Source: Limnochordales bacterium (GTDB lineage Bacteria > Bacillota > Limnochordia > Limnochordales > DUMU01). From it: a DNA stretch of 64,000 nucleotides. The stretch spans positions 62,001 through 126,000 of the forward strand of contig JADBKP010000007.1 of NCBI GenBank assembly GCA_014896315.1, read 5' to 3'. Within the stretch, counting starts at the first letter, position 1. Each line of letters opens with the position of its first letter. Under the pieces are notes generated by a model. That model did not search any database, was not told the DNA's origin, and saw nothing but the letters and a program-made list of their open reading frames with translations. Below are positions 44,140 to 53,497 of this stretch, one piece after another. The position numbers were made by a program, and so were the translations under genes.

Positions 44140-45606
44140 CTACCCCCGAAAGTAGCGGGCACCTTCCTGGCGCCACCAGGAGGTGACCGTCTGCCAACGG
44201 ATCACGCCGTCATCTGCGCGCCAGCCCAGCGTCCTCCCACCGTGGAGCAACCAGGCTATCAGCCCTTCGGCCGGATGGAAGAGCAACTGGTGCAGGGCTC
44301 GGGCGGTCTTGCTGCCGCTTTCCAGGCGGTAGAACGGGTTGGGCAACTGAAAGAAAGTATGTATCTGGAAAGTGGAGGCTCCCCTTAGCGCGTACTCCAT
44401 CGCCCGCTTTCCGCTGCTCACATCTCCTGTCGCCGATACAGGAGGCAGAGGTGCCAGCTCTCCCCTCAGCTCCAGGCGACGCAAACGGGTGAGAATGCGG
44501 ATATTGCGCGCGCTCAAATCCGGTCCACCAAAGGCCGCTCCCTGTTTGCCGAAGGCAATCTTCCTGGGATCGAAAAGACGATTGGCATAGGTAAGGGATG
44601 AGACGAGGTGAGCATGCGGGCTCTCCATCAGTGCCCGAACCATCTCCACCTGAAAGTCGTCATCAAAGCGAGAGTTCATAAGCTTGATGCCCAGGCGAAC
44701 CGCTCCTCCGGCAGCCCGGGCCGACTCGTCAACAATCCGCGGTACGGTCGCCATCCACTCCACTATCTTCTCCCGCGCTGCGGCCCTGCTCGAGCCGGCC
44801 AGCGTGGGGCTGAAATCTTTCTCCAAGAGGAGTGGGGGTGTTGCCGCACTCCGGAAGTGGGCAGCAGGTTCGGGCTCAGATGCGGACGCAGGGTCGGCGG
44901 CTTCCTGCCATACCTCCCACAGGCGGCGCACGGTGTATCGGTACTCGCTCTCGTGCCAGTCGCTCTCCCCCGGACCGGGGAGATAGAAAAGACACGACGG
45001 AACAACGACCATACCGCAGGTCTTGCCTATAGTAAGGCTTTCTCTTACAAAGCTAAGGTAGCTTTCCAGGCCGCCCGACCAACCCCTCCCTTTCCAGGTG
45101 ATCGTCCAGCCCAGACGGCCGCTTCCGGGAGCTCCTCGCGGATCACGGCTGGCAATAGGCTCAAGCAGCATACGAGCTTCCGGAATCGCCCACTCCTGCA
45201 TACCCTGGCCACCCTTTTCGTCCTGGGCGATCACCGTCTTGAGCACTACGAACGCCAGCCCGGCCGCGCCGTCCTCCTCTACCTGGTGCGCCGCGAGCGA
45301 TAGCTGGCCGGATGCCTTGCCAAAGGGATGGGCTACCGGTCGGCCCATGAACTCACTGCCTAGGTCCACACGGTATCGCTCCAGGACATAAGCCCGGACC
45401 TGCGCCGGCGCCGGGGCAGTGGCCGGCGCCACCCCGGCCCTGGCCGGCGGCCACCCCTTGCTTGCCATTAGATGGTAATCCTCTTCCAGGCGGTCCAGTT
45501 CGTCAGTGCTGAGCCGGGGAACTTCGGGCAGCAACTCACCTTCAACCGATTCGATCCGGCCGGGCTGTACATCCGGCCGCAGGCCGCGATGCTTAAGCTC
45601 ACCCAT
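44140..45606 (-). CDS. Dihydroorotate-dehydrogenase-like FMN barrel protein
   Basis: A 488-residue TIM-barrel protein that resembles the DHODH / dihydropyrimidine dehydrogenase family. The tell-tale parts are PVAHPFGKASGQLSL near the first strand, VRLGIKLMNSRFDDDF, GGPDLSARNIRIL, and a phosphate-binding end ATGDVSSGKRAMEYALRGAS followed by FQIHTFFQLP. It is longer than DHODH (about 300-400) and lacks the usual catalytic Cys/Ser loop that I could identify, so the reaction is uncertain; it does not sit in a pyrimidine operon. The ATG at 45606 overlaps the end of the DHDPS-like gene; GAGGGG precedes it. Confidence 0.75.
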   Translation of the reverse strand: MGELKHRGLRPDVQPGRIESVEGELLPEVPRLSTDELDRLEEDYHLMASKGWPPARAGVAPATAPAPAQVRAYVLERYRVDLGSEFMGRPVAHPFGKASGQLSLAAHQVEEDGAAGLAFVVLKTVIAQDEKGGQGMQEWAIPEARMLLEPIASRDPRGAPGSGRLGWTITWKGRGWSGGLESYLSFVRESLTIGKTCGMVVVPSCLFYLPGPGESDWHESEYRYTVRRLWEVWQEAADPASASEPEPAAHFRSAATPPLLLEKDFSPTLAGSSRAAAREKIVEWMATVPRIVDESARAAGGAVRLGIKLMNSRFDDDFQVEMVRALMESPHAHLVSSLTYANRLFDPRKIAFGKQGAAFGGPDLSARNIRILTRLRRLELRGELAPLPPVSATGDVSSGKRAMEYALRGASTFQIHTFFQLPNPFYRLESGSKTARALHQLLFHPAEGLIAWLLHGGRTLGWRADDGVIRWQTVTSWWRQEGARYFRG

Positions 45607-46624
45607 TGCCCCGACCCCTCGCCATCTCAACTCCCGCCCGCTGCATGGCCCGTCGCAACCACCGCAGGTCTTCCTCGCTTTGCGGATAGGCAAACACCTC
45701 ATGAACTGCGTCCGCCGGGATTACCCCCTGGTAGTGCAGCACCCACAACATGCGGGTGATATAGGCTTCCATCGGCGCCCGGAAGGTGGCCTCCGCCAGA
45801 ATGTCAACACGGCGGGTCAGGTCCAGGAAGCGGAGCGCGGCCTCTCCGTTGCCGCCGGGCGCGAGGGCTTCCCGCGCCGCCTTCCAGAGCTCGGTCTGCA
45901 GGTGGGTTGCACCGGCAGCCAATCCGAGCAGTGAGCCCCTCGCCCCCCGTAGATAGGAGTAGCCGACGAAGCGGTCCTCGCCTGTGAGCAACACCTTGTT
46001 GTCGGTGGCAAACTCCTCTTCTATCATGCGGGCGACATCCTGATAGGTCATCACGGAGTTGAGGGTGGCCATCTTGATCCCGGCTACGGCCGGCAGACGC
46101 AGCAACTCCCGCAGGAGCTCAGGCTGGTAAGTCACTCCCCCCGCTGCCTCGTAGAGGTAGAAGAGGATTAACGGCAATCCGATACTGCCCAGCTGGCGAT
46201 GGTATTCAACAATCAGGTGAAAGGCTTTCTCACCCGCCAGCTGGCGAAGGAAAGCGGGCGGATGCACCAGCAGGTAATCGGCCCCCCATTCCTTGGCCTC
46301 GGCGGCCATCTGCAGGGCCGCATCCAGGTACTTGTGGAAATCGAATTCTCTTGGCGAATCCTCCTGGGACAGGCGCACCCCGACCCCGGCGATCACCTTC
46401 TGCTCCGGTCGCAGCGCTTCCCTCCAGGCCCGGCAGACATACTCCCTCTCCTCCCGGGTGAGATAAAGGCCGCGACCTGTGTGCACCCATACGGCGACCC
46501 CGGCCACATCCTGTTCCCGCATATAACGGGTGTAGCTCGCATGAGCCTGCTCGTGAATACGCCGTTCGGCCGTCATCGGCACCGGCACGGCGGGAAACAC
46601 GCCCACGAGTTCGTTATAGGACAC
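45599..46624 (-). CDS. Dihydrodipicolinate-synthase-family aldolase
   Basis: A class I (Schiff-base) lyase of the DapA/NanA superfamily, 341 residues. The catalytic lysine lies in AVAGIKMATLNS and the tyrosine in LILFYLYEAAGG; the N-terminus VFPAVPVPMTAERRI is the usual first strand. The canonical GxTGE substrate loop is replaced by VWVHTGRGLYLT, so it is unlikely to be the lysine-pathway DapA; a sugar-acid or dehydration substrate is more likely. GTG start with AGGAGGT at ideal spacing. It leads an operon with the DHODH-like and Smr genes. Confidence 0.85.
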   Translation of the reverse strand: MSYNELVGVFPAVPVPMTAERRIHEQAHASYTRYMREQDVAGVAVWVHTGRGLYLTREEREYVCRAWREALRPEQKVIAGVGVRLSQEDSPREFDFHKYLDAALQMAAEAKEWGADYLLVHPPAFLRQLAGEKAFHLIVEYHRQLGSIGLPLILFYLYEAAGGVTYQPELLRELLRLPAVAGIKMATLNSVMTYQDVARMIEEEFATDNKVLLTGEDRFVGYSYLRGARGSLLGLAAGATHLQTELWKAAREALAPGGNGEAALRFLDLTRRVDILAEATFRAPMEAYITRMLWVLHYQGVIPADAVHEVFAYPQSEEDLRWLRRAMQRAGVEMARGRGNG

Positions 46625-46731
46625 GTCCGCACCTCCTGCCCTCCATTTTTACTACTATCTGCGCCAATTCCCTGCTGAAGTGCAAGGAAGGGCGACCCGG
46701 AGGGCGAATTCCGTTTAGGGGAGATGGAAAT

Positions 46732-47778
46732 ATGAGCTTCACAGTTCAACGGCAAAAAGATCCCTGTACCGGGCATGAGTTGATCAGAATGACGCATAAC
46801 GGCGGGCAGCTGGAAGCAACGGTCGCTCCCGCCTTCGGCGGTGAGGTGAGCAGCCTCAGATGGAATGGCCAGGAGCTGCTCTACCGTGCCAACCAGTTTG
46901 ACGCTCCCCCGTCCGGCGGCTGGCGCGGACGGGCGCCGCTGCTCTGGCCGGCGGTGGGCCGGAATTTCGGACCGCGGCGGTATCAGGAGGTTGTGGCACA
47001 AGGCGCCGACCCTTCCGAAGGTTCGTTTCTTTACAAGGGGAAAGAGTGGCCCATACCCATCCATGGATTCGCCGCCCGGCAGATATGGCAGGTGGTGGAT
47101 ACAGGAGTAACCTTTGATTCGGCCTTCGTCCGGCTGCGGCTTGACTCCCATCCGCGGACCCGACAGATGTATCCCTTCGATTTCCGGCTTGAGGTTGAAC
47201 ATCGCCTCACGGCAGGGAGGCTGCGTTCCGCATACCGGCTGAGTGCGTTGACGGATGGGCTCTTCGCCTCTTTTGGCAACCATATCACCCTGGCGCTGCC
47301 GGGCGGGCCCGAGGCGTTCGATGCCACCTCTCTGCGCCTCTCGGCTGACGACCCCCATCTGCTGGAGCTTGTGCCGCCCGGGCTGACCACGGGCAGAATC
47401 GCTGCGGCCCGGCCCGACCTCGCCGACGGCAGTGCCCGCCTGAGCGACACGGCCCTGCTGGACGCGGTGACAGCCGGTTTCACCTCCGCCCCGGCCCACC
47501 TGGAGCTCCACCACCCGCTCCTGCCGCCGCTTTCCATTGCACAGTGGGGCAGCCGCCTGGTCCTGCCAGCGGCCAGCCCGGGCGTCGAAGAGGTGAAACT
47601 GCCCCTCAACCCCCAGCACTTCCATTTCGTTCTCTGGGGCAATCGTGAACTGCAGTTCTTCTGCCCCGAGCCCTGGTACGGCCTGCCCGACTCACTCAAC
47701 ACCCGCGAAGGCGTTGTAATCCTTGGGGCCGGCGAAACGGCCGAGTGGGTGATGGAGATCCGGATAAACGCAGAATAA
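46732..47778 (+). CDS. Aldose 1-epimerase-family protein
   Basis: Galactose-mutarotase-like beta-sandwich protein of 348 residues that would interconvert alpha and beta sugar anomers. It has PAFGGEVSSLRWNGQELLY at the N-terminus, a histidine in PIPIHGFAARQIW, a second in FASFGNHITLA and a glutamate in FFCPEPWYGLPDSLN, which match the expected active-site set. Cytoplasmic. ATG preceded by AGGGGAGATGG. Divergent from the DHDPS-like operon and convergent with ispG. Confidence 0.85.
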   Translation: MSFTVQRQKDPCTGHELIRMTHNGGQLEATVAPAFGGEVSSLRWNGQELLYRANQFDAPPSGGWRGRAPLLWPAVGRNFGPRRYQEVVAQGADPSEGSFLYKGKEWPIPIHGFAARQIWQVVDTGVTFDSAFVRLRLDSHPRTRQMYPFDFRLEVEHRLTAGRLRSAYRLSALTDGLFASFGNHITLALPGGPEAFDATSLRLSADDPHLLELVPPGLTTGRIAAARPDLADGSARLSDTALLDAVTAGFTSAPAHLELHHPLLPPLSIAQWGSRLVLPAASPGVEEVKLPLNPQHFHFVLWGNRELQFFCPEPWYGLPDSLNTREGVVILGAGETAEWVMEIRINAE

Positions 47779-47817
47779 GGGAACGGCTCCGGCTGTGGCC
47801 TCTGGCATCGGGGCGTT

Positions 47818-49038
47818 CTACCGGTTGCCAAATCGGGTTGCCACGTACTTTTCTATGATCTGCTTAAACTCATCGGCAATCCGCTCGCCCCTGAGCGTGG
47901 TGGCAAGCTTTCCGTCTATATAGACAGGGGCTTTGGGCTCTTCAAACGCGCCGGGCAGCGAGATGCCGATATCGGCATGCTTGCTCTCACCGGGGCCGTT
48001 CACGACGCACCCCATCACCGCCACCTGCAACTCCTCCACACCCGGGTACTGCTCCCGCCACACCGGCATCTTCTCCGCGAGAAAGCTCTGCACTTCCTGG
48101 GCCAGTTCCTGGAAGAAAGTGTTTGTCGTCCGGCCGCACCCGGGGCAGGAGAAGACGCGGGGCGTGAAGCGGCGAAGTTCAAGCGCCTGCAGCACCGCTC
48201 GCGCCACCTGAACTTCGAGGGTGCGGTCGCCGCCGGGCTCGGGCGTGATGGAGACCCGGATCGTATCGCCGATCCCCTCTTCCAACAGGATCGAGAGGGC
48301 GGCCGCACTGGCGACGATGGCGGCAATACCCATCCCCGCCTCGGTCAAGCCCAGGTGGAGGGGATAGTCGCACCGGGCAGCCAGGTCGCGGTAGACGGCC
48401 ACCATATCGGCCACCCGCGACATTTTGACGCTCAGCACGATGCGGTCGTGCGGCTGCCCGAGTCTTTCGGCCAGCTCGGCGGAACGGAGTGCACTCTCCA
48501 CCATCGCTTCCCGCACCACGGCCTGCGTATCGCGGGGCCGGGCCCTCCGGGCGTTTCTATCCATCATCTCCGCCAGCACCTGCTGATCAAGCGACCCCCA
48601 GTTGACCCCTATGCGAATCGGTTTACCGTGGGTTACCGCCGCCCGGATGAAGGCGGCAAAGTTATCGTCGCGATGGGTGCTGCCCACGTTGCCCGGGTTG
48701 ATCCGATACTTGTCCAGCGCCCTGGCACACTCGGGATACTCGGTCAGCAACAGGTGGCCGTTGTAGTGGAAGTCACCAATGATAGGAGTGGAAAGCCCGA
48801 GATCCCGCAGCCGGCCTACTATCCGGGGAACTGCACGGGCAGCATCTTGCGTATTCACGGTGATCCGCACCAGCTCGCTGCCGGCTTCCACCAGCGCCCG
48901 GATCTGGGCGACCGTCGCCTCAACATCCGCAGTCGGGGTGTTGGTCATCGACTGCACGCGAACGGGATAGTCGCCGCCCATACGGACGCCGCCTACGTCC
49001 ACCACGACGCTGCGCCGCCGCCGTAATTTCTCAGCCAA
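47818..49038 (-). CDS. ispG: 4-Hydroxy-3-methylbut-2-enyl diphosphate synthase (flavodoxin/ferredoxin)
   Basis: IspG/GcpE, the penultimate enzyme of the MEP isoprenoid pathway, with a [4Fe-4S] cluster; 406 residues. The barrel starts [19 protein letters not shown]; the cluster ligands are CPGC and the Cys in [16 protein letters not shown] start at 49038 with AGAGGTGAAAGG upstream. No other MEP gene is in the window (in many bacteria dxr and rseP sit beside it), so it is transcribed alone. Confidence 0.95.
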   Translation of the reverse strand: MAEKLRRRRSVVVDVGGVRMGGDYPVRVQSMTNTPTADVEATVAQIRALVEAGSELVRITVNTQDAARAVPRIVGRLRDLGLSTPIIGDFHYNGHLLLTEYPECARALDKYRINPGNVGSTHRDDNFAAFIRAAVTHGKPIRIGVNWGSLDQQVLAEMMDRNARRARPRDTQAVVREAMVESALRSAELAERLGQPHDRIVLSVKMSRVADMVAVYRDLAARCDYPLHLGLTEAGMGIAAIVASAAALSILLEEGIGDTIRVSITPEPGGDRTLEVQVARAVLQALELRRFTPRVFSCPGCGRTTNTFFQELAQEVQSFLAEKMPVWREQYPGVEELQVAVMGCVVNGPGESKHADIGISLPGAFEEPKAPVYIDGKLATTLRGERIADEFKQIIEKYVATRFGNR

Positions 49039-49136
49039 GGCCTTTCACCTCTCATTCCCGCTATTCCGGTCGGGCCCCCGCAAGGCCGGTCCGCGTACAG
49101 ATCCTTGCCTACGGCACAAGCATAATGCAAAGTAAA

Positions 49137-49168
49137 GGGGCGGGCGCCTTGCAGCATACGCCCGCCCC
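49137..49168 (-). terminator. Intrinsic terminator of SBP gene
   Basis: Perfect 10-bp stem CGCCCGCCCC-type repeat (49137-49146 with 49159-49168) and 12-nt loop, 35 nt after the SBP stop on the minus strand, followed by TTTACTTTGCATT. This is the most classical rho-independent terminator in the window. Confidence 0.8.
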
Positions 49169-49202
49169 GCATGCTCCACCTCTCTACCCACCAGGCCCGG
49201 TC

Positions 49203-50567
49203 TTACCGTCCCTTCCTGGCACGTTCAGCCCAGTACTTGTCGAGCTGGTTCTGGACGTTGTTGGCAATATTGTTGATGGCGGTGGTCGGGCTAACGGAGG
49301 CCGTCGTCACGCCATACAGGCCGTTGATAATGGCGTCCGTCAGCTGCCGGATGATGGGTAGGGCAGGGAGTGGCTTGTCGGTCTCCATCGCCCGCAGGAT
49401 CTTGTCCCAGTTGGGATTCAGCTTGCGGTACTCAGGATTCTCGTTGAACTTCCGCACCGGCGAAGGCCGTCCCTGCAGGAAGGAGAAGATGCCCGTACCT
49501 TCCGTAGTCAGGAACTTGACCCAGAGCCAGGCCGCCTCCTCTTTCTCTTTCGGGAGCCCTTTAGGGATCACATATCCCCAGCCGAAGCCGCGGGCTGCCA
49601 CACCCGTTGACTTAGCCCTGGGGTTCCTGTCGTTGTACGGGATCAACCCGATACCCCAATCAAACATCGTGCCTTTCTTCATCTCATCGATGATGAGGTT
49701 CATCATGCTGATGTTCTCGAAGAGCACGACTTCCTTGCCGTTCATAAAGGCCATACCAGTCCTGGGGTTGTTTCGGCTCAGGAATTCGGTCTGCTTCGCC
49801 CCGCCGTTGATCTTGGCGGCGTAATCATACATGAATTGCAACGTCTCCTGGGACTCCTTGCTATCTATTGCCTGGCGTCGCAGGTCACTGGTGACGATAT
49901 CACCGTCGTTGCTGAACAGAAAGTCCAGATACATATGGGGTGACATGCGGCTGAAAAGCTGGGTGATTCGCCCATCCGGCGCAAAGCGAGTCAGTTTCTG
50001 TCCGGCCGCCATGAAGCTGGACCAGGTCTCGGGCGGACGCTCCGGGTTCAGCCCCGCCTGTTCAAACAATTCCTTGTTGTAGAAGTAGAAATCATCGTTA
50101 GCAGTGACCGTGGGCAGCGGCAGCGTCCAGAGCTCCCCTTCGTACCGGAAAGCGTTAACCTCTGCGGGGTAGAAAATGCTCAGATCAAGCTTGTCACGCT
50201 TGACGTATTCGGTGATCGGAATGATTGCCCCCATATCGGCCAGGGCCAGGACCTCGGCCCGCGGCGCCATCATGACCTCCGGGGCAATACCGGCAGCGAA
50301 AGCGGAGATGATCTTGGCACTCAGGTTGTCCCAGCCCTGGATCTTGCTCTCCACATTGATCCAGGGATACTGCTTTTCGAAGGCATCGATCACCGCCTTC
50401 ATGTAAGCCTCGCGGTCACCGTCCCACCAGTTCCAGAAAGTGATGGTCACCGGCTTGCGCGTGCTCTCCGCCCCGCGGGCCGGCCACGCTGCCGCCACTC
50501 CCAGTACAAGAATTAGTGCCAACCCGACGAATACCGACGCTATACGGCGAACAGGAAGACCCTGCAT
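49203..50567 (-). CDS. Sugar ABC transporter substrate-binding protein (family 1), orphan
   Basis: Exported family-1 solute-binding protein of 454 residues. Signal peptide at residues 1-32 (VFVGLALILVLGVAAAW, cut after ARGA). TITFWNWWDGDREAYMK, VMMAPRAEVLALADMG, DDFYFYNKELFEQAGL and AWLWVKFLTTEG follow. A strong AGGAGGATGAGGAG stands before the ATG. It follows a heparinase II/III gene on the same strand and ends at a classical terminator. No permease or ATPase gene adjoins it. A uronic-acid oligosaccharide is a reasonable guess for the ligand. Confidence 0.93.
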   Translation of the reverse strand: MQGLPVRRIASVFVGLALILVLGVAAAWPARGAESTRKPVTITFWNWWDGDREAYMKAVIDAFEKQYPWINVESKIQGWDNLSAKIISAFAAGIAPEVMMAPRAEVLALADMGAIIPITEYVKRDKLDLSIFYPAEVNAFRYEGELWTLPLPTVTANDDFYFYNKELFEQAGLNPERPPETWSSFMAAGQKLTRFAPDGRITQLFSRMSPHMYLDFLFSNDGDIVTSDLRRQAIDSKESQETLQFMYDYAAKINGGAKQTEFLSRNNPRTGMAFMNGKEVVLFENISMMNLIIDEMKKGTMFDWGIGLIPYNDRNPRAKSTGVAARGFGWGYVIPKGLPKEKEEAAWLWVKFLTTEGTGIFSFLQGRPSPVRKFNENPEYRKLNPNWDKILRAMETDKPLPALPIIRQLTDAIINGLYGVTTASVSPTTAINNIANNVQNQLDKYWAERARKGR

Positions 50568-50722
50568 ATCTTCTCCTCATCCTCCTTCTACCCGTGACTT
50601 CCTGGCAAGCGAGTAATCCTCGGCAATTTTGGAGCTACACTCCACATATTCCACGGCAGTTTGGCAATTCCTTTCGAGAAAGGGGGAAACCGGGCGGCGC
50701 CACATCATGACAAAAACCGGTA

Positions 50723-53296
50723 CTACTGAGAACTCCCCCCAGAAACGGCGGAAGCTTCTCCAAGGTCGCCCGCTCTCGTGTAAACCGGGCGGCCGTCGAC
50801 TACAAGCCGGCTTCCTTCCGCCAGCAGCCAGTGCTCTACAATGGGGGGAGCTGCCATGTTTGCTTCGTTTGTTTCGGCAAACTCCAGCGCGGCCAGCTGC
50901 CCTGTAGCTTCGACCGGAATGCCCTGGGTAGTGGCCGCCTTCATCACCGGCGCGTCGGCGGCACGCAGGAGCACCAGAATCCGCCGGGATGGCAGCCAGA
51001 GAGCAAAGCCCCCCTCGGCCGGCAGCAGCTCTGCGGGGCAAGAGCGGGCGCTTGCAGCTGCACCGGCATTGCCCTGGCAGGGACGGCAGACCTGCAACAC
51101 GGTGAGGAAATGCTCGCGGGGCCGGGGAGTCATAGTCGTCACCCGGAGGTGCCACTGGTTCGGCTTGTTGTCCGGTTCATCCAGGACCACCGAGTCGAGC
51201 GGAACAGGAAACTGGTCGGTCAGCTCGAACTTCAGCCCGGCGAAGTCCCGATCCTGTGCGGGAAGCAGGAAGTAGACGTTCAAAACCGCCTTTTCGGCCG
51301 GAACGGTGACGATACGTCTCTCCTCATCCACGTACATCCGCACGTAGCTGTGCAGCAGCCAGGTGAAGGTTGCGCCGCCGGGAGCGACCGACAGTTCATC
51401 ATAGATCACAAAGATATCCGGTCGCAGGAAGAGCACGTGCCGCCAGAACCGGGTCAGGGTAGCCGGCGGACCACCGGCAGGGTCGGCGATCTGTCCGTAA
51501 GCTTGGGTCGCATCGCCGCGGATATAGTCCCAGCGCGGACCGTGGTAGAAAGCGGCGATCTTTCCTTTGGCCGCGAGAGACTGGGCGATCTGCCCCTGGC
51601 CATTGACCAGGATGCTGTTGTGGGCCTGGGTCTGCTTTGTATACTGCATGTGATGCGGGCTGCCGTACCAGGGGCGATACCCCGAGGAAGTAGCAAGCGG
51701 AGAGCCGTACGCTTCCAGGGTAAACGCGTTCTGGTCGGCGAAGGAATGGCTGAAAGAGCCGTACGGGCTGCTCTTCAGCATAAAGTGAACGTTGTTATCC
51801 GGGTTCGCTAGGTCGGTGTGCAGGATCGCCCAACCAATGTCGGGGAAGCACCGAGCAGGAGGAAGCTGCGAAGGAGAGGCGGGCGGAACGCTCTCGCCGG
51901 CCCGGATGTAGCCCATCACCCCCCGCTGCCGGGAGTTGGGGACGTGCTGGGCAAACCAGTCCGCATACCATTGGAAGTAACCGTTGCGATAGATGCGGGC
52001 CAGATGAGCCATGACATGGGCATCCTGCACCTTGGGCGGCATTTCGGCAAAATCACCAAAAGGCCCCATCTTGGAGTAGGGCGGCTGGTTGTACAGCTTG
52101 AAGTATCCGGTATTACGGAAGAAGGGTTTGCGGTAGAGGTCAAGTCCGGTGGCGATGCTGAGCACATCAACAAACCAGAGGGCCCAGTCCATATACGCCC
52201 GCCAGTACGAGTTGCCCTCGGCCCAACCGCCGGGCTCACCCCCCCAGGCCGGGTAGACGGCAAAGAAGATGCGCAACAGATAGTCAAACCAGCGAACGGC
52301 GGTTCTGGATGGGGCAGGCTCTGCTTCGGATTCAGGCTCCCAGAGCAACGCAATCGCCGCCTCACCCAAAAAGCCCAGCGAACGCCCCTGGTGGCTGTCC
52401 CAGGGACGGATGTGATACTCATGCCGGCGCAGGAGCTGGTAATGATCCTCACCCCGGACCAGCAGGCACTGGCGCAAGAGCCGGCGTTCTTCCGGGGTAA
52501 AGAGGTCGTAGCACCAGGTGAAGGTCCGGCTCAACTTGACGAGGATCGGCATGGAGCATTCGTCCATAACTTCGGCACTGGTGGCGGCTTCAGGACCGGT
52601 CGCAGGCCAGCTGGCGATCGTAAGAGCCCAGCGGCGGGCCGCCTCACCGATTTCGCGATTTTCCGAGATCAAATAGGCGAAGGCCAGCTTCTCCAGCTTG
52701 TCTGTCAGGTTGTAGCCCTGGATGTAGGCCTCCCGCCAGATCTTCACGTCCCAGACCCCGCCGGGCCGGCAGTGGGGTGGCTCGGCCGGCAGCGGCTCCT
52801 CCCGGGCCAGACGGAGGGCTTCGTCGTATAACTCCGCCCAGATGGAAGCAGCTAAAGGGCTGGTTCGCTTGGCGCGCAGTTGCGCCAGGCTGTGGGGATG
52901 GTCAGGGGGAACGTCAGGCCGTACGAAAAGGCGAGGGTGCTGGCGCGGGACTCGATTGATCACCTCGGCCAGGGGTGGAAGCGCGAAACTCACCGCGTCG
53001 GGGGCGATGCGAAAGGTCCAGACGGGGACGTTTCCTATTACCCTTCCGGTCCGGTCGAGTCCCTCCACCGACCACTCCCACGTCTGTGCGGGGTCAAGCT
53101 CGATGGGCGGGGTGAAAATGGGGAGATCAGTGGTGAAAGTGTAGCTGTTACCGGCCAGGTGAGTGGCCCGCAGAGTCAGCCTGTAGGACACCGCTTCGCG
53201 AATTGGTTCCCAGACAAAAGAAGGTGGGTTGGTCATTACCACCGTTCCCGCCGCCGGTGAACGGGGCAGGGTCGGCATGGCAGGTACATCACTCAT
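50723..53296 (-). CDS. Heparinase II/III-family protein, cytoplasmic
   Basis: Polysaccharide-lyase-like protein of about 857 residues with an N-terminal domain (DUF4962-like; WEPIREAVSYRLTLRATHL), an (alpha/alpha)-toroid middle part (WDVKIWREAYIQGYNL, GWAEGNSYWRAYMDWALWF) and a C-terminal beta-sheet part with GSFSHSFADQNAF and QTQAHNSILVNGQGQ, the zone that holds the catalytic His/Tyr set in heparinase II. No signal peptide. The open frame reaches 53359 (TTG); the ATG at 53296 follows GAGGAG at a rather long 12 nt, so the exact start is uncertain. Lies between two SBP genes. Confidence 0.85.
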   Translation of the reverse strand: MSDVPAMPTLPRSPAAGTVVMTNPPSFVWEPIREAVSYRLTLRATHLAGNSYTFTTDLPIFTPPIELDPAQTWEWSVEGLDRTGRVIGNVPVWTFRIAPDAVSFALPPLAEVINRVPRQHPRLFVRPDVPPDHPHSLAQLRAKRTSPLAASIWAELYDEALRLAREEPLPAEPPHCRPGGVWDVKIWREAYIQGYNLTDKLEKLAFAYLISENREIGEAARRWALTIASWPATGPEAATSAEVMDECSMPILVKLSRTFTWCYDLFTPEERRLLRQCLLVRGEDHYQLLRRHEYHIRPWDSHQGRSLGFLGEAAIALLWEPESEAEPAPSRTAVRWFDYLLRIFFAVYPAWGGEPGGWAEGNSYWRAYMDWALWFVDVLSIATGLDLYRKPFFRNTGYFKLYNQPPYSKMGPFGDFAEMPPKVQDAHVMAHLARIYRNGYFQWYADWFAQHVPNSRQRGVMGYIRAGESVPPASPSQLPPARCFPDIGWAILHTDLANPDNNVHFMLKSSPYGSFSHSFADQNAFTLEAYGSPLATSSGYRPWYGSPHHMQYTKQTQAHNSILVNGQGQIAQSLAAKGKIAAFYHGPRWDYIRGDATQAYGQIADPAGGPPATLTRFWRHVLFLRPDIFVIYDELSVAPGGATFTWLLHSYVRMYVDEERRIVTVPAEKAVLNVYFLLPAQDRDFAGLKFELTDQFPVPLDSVVLDEPDNKPNQWHLRVTTMTPRPREHFLTVLQVCRPCQGNAGAAASARSCPAELLPAEGGFALWLPSRRILVLLRAADAPVMKAATTQGIPVEATGQLAALEFAETNEANMAAPPIVEHWLLAEGSRLVVDGRPVYTRAGDLGEASAVSGGSSQ

Positions 53297-53407
53297 CGGC
53301 CAAGACAGCTCCTCGCTATGCCTCGGGAATTTCCCTTTCAATTCGCCGGCGGCGGACAATCCCCTGCAGCAATGGTAGAGCTAGACTGGGCTGAGCTGGT
53401 AAGCAAA

Positions 53408-53472
53408 ACTCCGGGGAAAGGACCAAACCAAACCACACCAAACCATACCAAACCAGGTCCTTTCCCCGGAGT
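53408..53472 (-). terminator. 17-bp hairpin with a GG-repeat loop downstream of SBP gene
   Basis: ACTCCGGGGAAAGGACC (53408-53424) and GGTCCTTTCCCCGGAGT (53456-53472) are perfectly complementary, giving a 17-bp stem and a 31-nt loop. On the minus (transcript) strand the loop carries six GG pairs, each separated by exactly three bases. It starts 25 nt after the SBP stop and ends 111 nt before the heparinase start. No T-run follows. It may end or trim the SBP transcript, or set the ratio between the SBP and heparinase genes. Confidence 0.8.
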
Positions 53473-53497
53473 GCTGCAAACCTGTACGTCCGCACTC

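Noticed and set aside
47977-49026. 349-codon open frame antisense to ispG
   Set aside because: Shadow frame; the opposite strand encodes IspG with its iron-sulfur cysteines.
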